Below are positions 1-5,137 of a stretch of 7,276 bases of DNA, in pieces (within the stretch, counting starts at the first letter, position 1; every line of letters starts with the position of its first letter). The stretch is from Bacteroidales bacterium. Its GTDB lineage: Bacteria; Bacteroidota; Bacteroidia; Bacteroidales; UBA4181. Under the pieces are notes generated by a model. It worked only from the letters and a program-made list of their open reading frames with translations. It was not told the origin of the DNA and did not search any database. Where the stretch lies: assembly GCA_031260845.1 (NCBI GenBank), contig JAISKR010000069.1:1-7276 (forward strand), given 5' to 3'. The position numbers and the translations under genes are program-made.

Positions 1-1189
1 GTTTTATAAATATCCTGATATTATCGAAGCCCCGTTAGTAGTGACCTCCTATAATCCGCCCGTACACGTTAATGCCCGCGTTAATGGCAAGATTACGCAA
101 CTGTTGGTGGCAGACAAGCAGGAAGTAAAAGCGTCGGATTATCTGGCGGTCATTGAAAATCCAGCCGATATGAATGACGTCGAATATTTGAAAAATCAGT
201 TATTAATTTGGCAAAAAAAACTTAACGCTGAGCCTATCCTGTTTGAGCCGGATGAACTTAGCCGAAAATACGAATTAGGCGACTTGCAGCAATATCATCT
301 TGGTTTTATCCGCGCAGCCAACAGTTATCAATTATTTAGCAATTTGAACTATTACCCTCAACGGATAACTGCCATTGAATCACAAATTGCCAAACAGGAA
401 GAATACCGTCGAAAATTGCAGATACAATACGAAGTGGTGCAGCAGCAATATGCATTGGCGCATCGTCAATATGTACGCGATTCGACCATGAGCGACAAGA
501 AAATGATTTCGGAGGCGGAATACGACAATGCAGCCATTAGTTTTCTGCAAAGTCGCCACGGACTTGAATCATCGCGCATTGCTCTGGACAACGCAAATAT
601 CCAGATAGGTCAGTTGCAGCAATCCATCCTTGATTTGCAATTGCAGGAATTGGAAAAGCAAAACCAGTTGCAGACCGAACTTAAAAGCAATTTCGACAAT
701 CTGCTCAACGGATTCAACACGTGGGAAATGACATACGTGCTGAAAACGCCGGTGTCAGGTACGGTGGACATCAGCAAATACTGGAACGTGAATCAGAACA
801 TTACGGCAGGCGAAACGGTTTTTACCGTCATACCCGAAGCAAGTTCAGATTTGGTTGGCAAAGCGCAGTTGCCCATTGCCGGCTCAGGCAAGGTAAAGAG
901 CGGACAAGCCGTAAACGTTCGCTTTCTGAACTATCCCGACCAAGAATACGGCATAGTTCGCGGAATGGTAGGCAATATCTCGATTATACCTTCGGGAGAC
1001 GCCTACACGCTGGAAGTGATTTTTCCCAACGGACTGATGACCACCTACGGCAAATCCCTGCCGTTTACACAAGAAATGCACGCCACGGCTGAAATCATCA
1101 CAGAAGACCTTCGCTTGCTGGAAAGGCTGATGATGCCGTTGAAAAAGATTTTTAGAGAACAAAATAGAACGACAAGAGAAAACAGTTAA
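1..1189 (+). CDS. HlyD-family membrane fusion protein (periplasmic adaptor), 5'-truncated
   Basis: The frame is open from the window edge (first full codon at 2), so the GTG at 41 is internal and the true start lies upstream. About 395 residues are visible, ending at TAA 1187-1189. The order is typical of a type I secretion adaptor. First comes a lipoyl-like half (nt about 56-160, HVNARVNGKITQLLVAD then YLAVIENP). A long Gln/Glu/Leu-rich alpha-helical hairpin follows (nt about 170-715). Next is the second lipoyl half (nt about 738-835, LKTPVSGTVDI then GETVFTVIP), and then a beta-barrel region ending in a basic tail. The missing part should be a short cytoplasmic tail and one transmembrane helix. 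Such adaptors bridge an inner-membrane ABC exporter, often a peptidase-containing bacteriocin/peptide exporter, to an outer-membrane channel. The partner and cargo are not in the window and should be sought upstream. The family call is firm; the substrate is unknown. Confidence 0.9.
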   Translation, partial: FYKYPDIIEAPLVVTSYNPPVHVNARVNGKITQLLVADKQEVKASDYLAVIENPADMNDVEYLKNQLLIWQKKLNAEPILFEPDELSRKYELGDLQQYHLGFIRAANSYQLFSNLNYYPQRITAIESQIAKQEEYRRKLQIQYEVVQQQYALAHRQYVRDSTMSDKKMISEAEYDNAAISFLQSRHGLESSRIALDNANIQIGQLQQSILDLQLQELEKQNQLQTELKSNFDNLLNGFNTWEMTYVLKTPVSGTVDISKYWNVNQNITAGETVFTVIPEASSDLVGKAQLPIAGSGKVKSGQAVNVRFLNYPDQEYGIVRGMVGNISIIPSGDAYTLEVIFPNGLMTTYGKSLPFTQEMHATAEIITEDLRLLERLMMPLKKIFREQNRTTRENS

Positions 1190-1206
1190 ACGGATAAAAG
1201 GATTTC

Positions 1207-1234
1207 GTAACACGATTCTTAAAAATCGTGTTAC
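1207..1234 (+). terminator. Perfect 11-bp hairpin after the HlyD gene
   Basis: The arms GTAACACGATT (1207-1217) and AATCGTGTTAC (1224-1234) pair perfectly around a 6-nt loop. The hairpin starts 17 nt after the HlyD-type stop codon. Only two T residues follow it, so as an intrinsic terminator it is weaker than the next hairpin. It may instead protect the 3' end of the mRNA or act together with the second hairpin. Confidence 0.55.
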
Positions 1235-1298
1235 TTATAACATATTTATAATAAAATACATAGCAAAAAAGTGTTACGATTTTTTCACATCGTAACAC
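1207..1298. repeat. Four copies of a 7-mer (GTAACAC/GTGTTAC) forming two arm-swapped hairpins
   Basis: GTAACAC lies at 1207-1213 and 1292-1298. Its reverse complement GTGTTAC lies at 1228-1234 and 1271-1277. Hairpin 1 reads GTAACAC-GAT ... ATC-GTGTTAC and hairpin 2 reads GTGTTAC-GAT ... ATC-GTAACAC. The inner GAT/ATC is the same in both, while the outer arms are exchanged. The four copies can also pair across the two hairpins. Confidence 0.75.
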
Positions 1299-1303
1299 TT
1301 TTT
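1266..1303 (+). terminator. Strong, probably bidirectional intrinsic terminator
   Basis: A 15-bp perfect stem pairs 1266-1280 with 1289-1303 around an 8-nt loop. The core is GTGTTACGAT / ATCGTAACAC, with an A-tract on the 5' side and a matching T-tract on the 3' side. This is the usual form of a Rho-independent terminator, and it would work for either strand. It would end the HlyD transcript and insulate the downstream operon. No minus-strand gene is seen nearby that would need the reverse activity. Confidence 0.8.
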
Positions 1304-1339
1304 AATCGACTTTAATGATACTGCATATTTAAAATAAAA

Positions 1340-1369
1340 TTTGCAATTCCGAAAAAATCCGTACATTTG
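1340..1369 (+). promoter_or_regulatory. Bacteroidota-type promoter for the ABC-psd-patatin operon
   Basis: TTTG at 1340-1343 (-33 element) is followed after 18 nt by TACATTTG at 1362-1369, a full match to the -7 consensus TAnnTTTG. Transcription should start roughly at 1373-1381, giving a leader of about 26-34 nt before the ATG at 1407. The site lies just downstream of the strong terminator, which marks the start of a new transcription unit. No operator-like repeat is visible around it. Confidence 0.85.
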
Positions 1370-1380
1370 TCGGCAAAATA

Positions 1381-1410
1381 ATGTCTTTTGAAGTGGGCAA
1401 AAACGTATGA
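1381..1410 (+). other. Nine-codon mini-ORF overlapping the ABC transporter start
   Basis: ATG 1381 opens a 9-codon frame (MSFEVGKNV) ending at TGA 1408-1410, which overlaps the ATG at 1407 in an ATGA arrangement. It lies almost at the predicted transcript 5' end, so it would be translated nearly leaderless if at all. It could couple translation into the transporter gene, but an ORF this short can easily arise by chance. No regulatory codon run is seen in it. Confidence 0.2.
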
Positions 1411-4400
1411 GTGAGGTTATTCTTAAAGCCTTAATGCAGTTATTTGCGCTGATTGTCAAACAGGATAGTGGTGTTTCCGGCAATGAACGAAAATATGTAG
1501 AGCATTTTTTGACGCAACAACTCCGTAGGGAAGTCGCAGCGGAATACCTCGAATTGTTCGACAAATATGCTGTTACCGAGAATGTGGACGTGCTGGTTTC
1601 TGTTAAAGATTCGGTGCGAGTGCTTCGCATTTGCCAACAAATCAACACTACCTTGACACAGCGTCAGAAAGTGGTGGTACTTTTGCGTGTCTTTGAATTG
1701 GTCAACGCTGTGCCGAAATTTTCAGCACAACGAATGTTTATTATCAACACCATTGCCGAAGTTTTCAACCTCACCGAGCAGGAATACCAAAGCATCCGCT
1801 CTTTTGTTGTAGGCAATAAACTTGAACAGTTTGATATTGAAAATGTTTTGGTCATCACCCGGCAAGATTTCAGCAGGCAATACGCCCGATTTTTGAAACA
1901 CGAGGAACTGAACGGAATATTGATATTCCTGCATATTCCAAGCGTTGACCTGTATTTCCTGCGATATTTGGGAACCGACGAGGTGCTGCTCAACGGGATG
2001 CTCATCAACAAGCAGCAAATCGGCTTGCTTCCGATGGGCAGCAACATCAAACTGCCCAAATACAAGCCCTTCTATTATGGCGACATTGTTGCACAGTTCT
2101 ACGCAGATAGTTTTTCCACCCAATTGCATTTAGAAGCCAAAAACCTTCATTTGGTTTTTCCCGGCAACGCTATTGGCTTGCAAAACATATCCTTTTCCGA
2201 GAGGAACGGTCAGTTGGTCGGCATCATGGGCGCCAGCGGCTCGGGTAAAACCACGCTGCTCAATGTATTGTGCGGATTGGAAAAGCCTACATCGGGCGAA
2301 GTGCTCATCAACGGGGTGAATCTGCACACCCATAAGGAAGATTTGGAAGGTTTTATCGGTTATATTCCTCAGGATGACGTATTGATTGAGGAATTGACGG
2401 TCTTTGACAACCTTTATTACAATGCCCAACTCTGTTTTCGCAATAAAACCCGCGACGAGTTGGAACATCTTGTATCCAAAACGCTTCACAGCCTTGGGCT
2501 GTACGAAATTCAAGATTTGAAGGTAGGCTCGTTCATGAACAAAACCATCAGCGGGGGACAGCGCAAAAGGCTGAATATCGCATTGGAAATGTTGCGCGAA
2601 CCATCCATTCTGTTTGTGGACGAACCCACGTCGGGACTGTCATCCAACGACTCTGAAAACGTGATGGATTTGATGAGCGAACTGGCACGGAAAGGCAAAC
2701 AGGTGTTTGTGGTGATTCACCAGCCTTCGTCGGATATTTTCAAAATGTTCGATAAAATCATCATCCTCGACAAGGGCGGTTACATGATTTACTACGGCAA
2801 TCCGATTGAAGCGGTCATGTATTTCAAGCGGGCAAGCCAAAAAATCAACAGCGATATGGGCGAATGTCCCGCCTGTGGAAATGTGAATCCCGAATTGATT
2901 TTCAACATTATCGACGAAAAAGAAGTAGATGAACTCGGCAACTACACCGACAAGCGAAAAATATCCCCATCACAGTGGGAAAGCATTTATCAGCAGGAAT
3001 CCGTATCCACGAAAACCGGAAAAGGCACTTATGACAAGCCCACCAGCAAACTGAATATCCCCAATTGGTTCAAACAGTGGAAGATTTACCTCACGCGCGA
3101 TGTTCTGTCGAAGGTAAGCAACCGCCAATATTTGCTGCTCACCCTGCTCGAAGCGCCCGTACTTGGCGTCATCTTGGCGTATGTGATACGCTACATTGCC
3201 GACCCTCTTTCCAATGTGTATATTTTCCGCGAGAACGAAAATGTCCCGATTTTCATCTTCATGAGCCTGATTGTGGCGTTGTTTCTTGGTTTGATAGTGA
3301 GCGCCGAAGAAATATTCCGCGACCGCAAGATATTGAAACGCGAAGCCTTCCTCAACCTCAGCAAATCAAGTTATTTGATTGCTAAAATATGTGTGTTGGT
3401 CGTCATTTCGGCGTTGCAATGTTTCCTGTTCGTCATCATCGCCAATACCATACTTGGCGTGAAAGAAATGTATTTCGCCTACTGGCTGGCGTTATTTTCC
3501 ACAGCAGTATTCGCCAACATACTCGGATTGGTCATTTCCAACTCCTTCAATTCTGCGGTCACCATCTACATTGTGATTCCCCTGTTGATGATTCCCATGA
3601 TGGTGCTTAGCGGCGCAATGTTCAGTTTCGACAAACTCAACCACCGCGTAGGCAGCGTGGATAAAGTGCCTCTGGTGGCTGAATTTATGATTACACGCTG
3701 GTCGTATGAAGCGTTGATGGTGCATCAATATAAGGACAACCGTTTTGAACGATATTTTTACGACGTTGAAAAAAGGGAAAGCGTGGCTGATTTTCGTCAG
3801 GTGTATCTCATTCCCGAATTGAAATTGCGCTACGAGTTATGTGCTAACGAACTGTCTGCCACCGGAAAAATACAGAACAACATTCAGGCGTTACTGTTGC
3901 TGAAAAATGAAGTAAAAAAAGAACTTGCTATCAATCCGCAGGCGCAGTTTGACCTTTCGTTGCTCGACACGGATAATTTCGATACCAATGCAGCATCCTA
4001 TCTGGAAGAATTTATTGAATCGATGAACGCCTTTTATATGCAGCAGTTTTCGTTGGCAAATCAGGAAAAAGAGCAACTGATAGCCTATATGCTGGAACAA
4101 AACAAGAAAGGCTATACAGATTTGAAAAATGCCTGCTACAACGAGCATTTGGGCGAAACGGTAAAGAAATTCTTTGAGAAAAATAAGATTTTAGAATACA
4201 ACCATCAACTTGTGCAAGAAATTGACCCGATTTATCAGGACCCGTCCATAACGGGCAGGTTCAGTTTTCGCACCCATTTTTTCGCTCCCCGCAAATATTT
4301 TGCCGGAACATTTTTCGACACCTATTGGTTCAATATCTGTATGATTTGGATTATTTCCATCACGCTGTATTTCATCCTGTATTTTGATGTAGTAAAGCGA

Positions 4401-4457
4401 GTTGTCACCTTATTTCAATATAACAAAAAGATTCATTTAAAAATTTTACCATTATGA
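1407..4457 (+). CDS. Fused ABC transporter: TerB-like + FHA-like + ABCG-type ATPase + membrane domain
   Basis: The 1016-residue protein carries ATPase and permease in one chain, in the order ATPase then membrane domain as in ABCG proteins. Residues 1-130 form a helical TerB-like domain. About 140-235 resembles a degenerate FHA fold (LNG at 195-197) without an obvious phosphothreonine-binding Arg/Ser set. The ATPase shows Walker A GASGSGKT (275-282), Q-loop Q322, signature ISGGQ (381-385), Walker B ILFVDE (401-406, catalytic E406) and H-loop H438, so it should be active. A CPAC pair (C487, C490) sits in the linker. Five hydrophobic segments fall at about 575-597, 612-632, 656-680, 689-712 and 717-739. 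A hydrophilic stretch of about 230 residues (about 745-970) follows, then a last membrane helix near 973-995. Substrate unknown. The start at 1407 gives the N-terminus MSEVILKALMQLF, which fits my recollection of the family; no clear SD is present. It overlaps psd by 4 nt and lies behind a strong promoter. Confidence 0.9.
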   Translation: MSEVILKALMQLFALIVKQDSGVSGNERKYVEHFLTQQLRREVAAEYLELFDKYAVTENVDVLVSVKDSVRVLRICQQINTTLTQRQKVVVLLRVFELVNAVPKFSAQRMFIINTIAEVFNLTEQEYQSIRSFVVGNKLEQFDIENVLVITRQDFSRQYARFLKHEELNGILIFLHIPSVDLYFLRYLGTDEVLLNGMLINKQQIGLLPMGSNIKLPKYKPFYYGDIVAQFYADSFSTQLHLEAKNLHLVFPGNAIGLQNISFSERNGQLVGIMGASGSGKTTLLNVLCGLEKPTSGEVLINGVNLHTHKEDLEGFIGYIPQDDVLIEELTVFDNLYYNAQLCFRNKTRDELEHLVSKTLHSLGLYEIQDLKVGSFMNKTISGGQRKRLNIALEMLREPSILFVDEPTSGLSSNDSENVMDLMSELARKGKQVFVVIHQPSSDIFKMFDKIIILDKGGYMIYYGNPIEAVMYFKRASQKINSDMGECPACGNVNPELIFNIIDEKEVDELGNYTDKRKISPSQWESIYQQESVSTKTGKGTYDKPTSKLNIPNWFKQWKIYLTRDVLSKVSNRQYLLLTLLEAPVLGVILAYVIRYIADPLSNVYIFRENENVPIFIFMSLIVALFLGLIVSAEEIFRDRKILKREAFLNLSKSSYLIAKICVLVVISALQCFLFVIIANTILGVKEMYFAYWLALFSTAVFANILGLVISNSFNSAVTIYIVIPLLMIPMMVLSGAMFSFDKLNHRVGSVDKVPLVAEFMITRWSYEALMVHQYKDNRFERYFYDVEKRESVADFRQVYLIPELKLRYELCANELSATGKIQNNIQALLLLKNEVKKELAINPQAQFDLSLLDTDNFDTNAASYLEEFIESMNAFYMQQFSLANQEKEQLIAYMLEQNKKGYTDLKNACYNEHLGETVKKFFEKNKILEYNHQLVQEIDPIYQDPSITGRFSFRTHFFAPRKYFAGTFFDTYWFNICMIWIISITLYFILYFDVVKRVVTLFQYNKKIHLKILPL

Positions 4458-5113
4458 AAATTCATCCCGAAGGATACATTATCATTCTTGTTGCATTTTT
4501 GTTGCTTACAGTCATCAATGTCTTACTGCGCTGGCTGAGTCCTCATTGGCTGCATTCCATAGTAGCAGGCGTTTCCGTTGTGTTGTTATGTCTCATCGTG
4601 TGGTTTTTCCGCAATCCTGACCGTTCGTTGATTCCCGACGTAAATAAAGTGTTTGCACCGGCTGACGGCGAAGTAGTCGCCATTAGCGAAGTGGAAGAGC
4701 CGGAATATTTCCACGACAAACGGATACAGGTATCCATTTTCATGTCGCCGCTTAACGTGCACGTGAACCGCTATCCGGTAGGCGGCGTTGTCACTTACGT
4801 GAAATACCATCCGGGCAAATATTTGGTGGCATGGCATCCGAAATCATCTTTGCTCAACGAGCGTTCCACCGTGGCTGTACGTACAGACGCCGGACAGGAA
4901 GTGCTTTTCAGGCAAATAGCAGGAGCCATTGCACGACGCATCGTCACCTACCCGAAAACAGGCGATACGGCAGTGCAAGGGACTGACTTCGGATTTATCA
5001 AATTCGGCTCGCGCGTGGATGTGTTCCTTCCGTTGGACGCCGATATTCAGGTAAAAATAGGGGACAAGGCACGGGGAAATGAAACCGTATTAGCCGGTTT
5101 TAAAACCGATTGA
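4454..5113 (+). CDS. psd: Phosphatidylserine decarboxylase, short (archaetidylserine-type) proenzyme
   Basis: The product converts phosphatidylserine to phosphatidylethanolamine at the inner membrane, using a pyruvoyl group made by self-cleavage. The protein has 219 residues, the usual size of the short-form family and shorter than the E. coli enzyme. Two hydrophobic segments (about 8-27 and 35-52) anchor the N-terminus and are followed by FFRNPDR. Conserved blocks are APADGEVV (68-75, with D71), FMSPLNVHVNRYP (96-108, with H103) and FIKFGSR (181-187). Cleavage is expected between G185 and S186, giving a beta chain of 185 residues and an alpha chain of 34 whose Ser becomes the pyruvoyl group. 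The ATG overlaps the transporter stop as ATGA, so translation is probably coupled. No phosphatidylserine synthase gene is seen in the window. Identity is firm. Confidence 0.95.
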   Translation: MKIHPEGYIIILVAFLLLTVINVLLRWLSPHWLHSIVAGVSVVLLCLIVWFFRNPDRSLIPDVNKVFAPADGEVVAISEVEEPEYFHDKRIQVSIFMSPLNVHVNRYPVGGVVTYVKYHPGKYLVAWHPKSSLLNERSTVAVRTDAGQEVLFRQIAGAIARRIVTYPKTGDTAVQGTDFGFIKFGSRVDVFLPLDADIQVKIGDKARGNETVLAGFKTD

Positions 5114-5137
5114 TTTTCACACTTTAAACAAACACCC

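Noticed and set aside
41..43. GTG as the start of the HlyD-type gene
   Set aside because: The same frame is open to the window edge with family-like sequence (YPDIIEAPLVV), so translation begins upstream.
884..1213. Open reading frame of 109 codons on the minus strand
   Set aside because: It lies almost wholly antisense to the well-supported HlyD-type gene, shows no recognisable motif, and its start falls in the hairpin region.
1190..1406. Small RNA gene or riboswitch in the intergenic stretch
   Set aside because: Apart from the two hairpins and the promoter, the sequence is AT-rich without further conserved structure. The hairpins lie before the promoter, so they are not part of the downstream leader.
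1274..1648. Open reading frame of 124 codons on the minus strand
   Set aside because: It overlaps the terminator, the promoter and the start of the ABC gene. The low-complexity Ser/Thr-rich product is typical of an antisense shadow.
5095..5108. Perfect 14-nt palindrome CGGTTTTAAAACCG at the end of psd
   Set aside because: It lies in coding sequence, has no loop, and any hairpin would have only about five AT-rich pairs. It is unlikely to terminate transcription and is plausible by chance.
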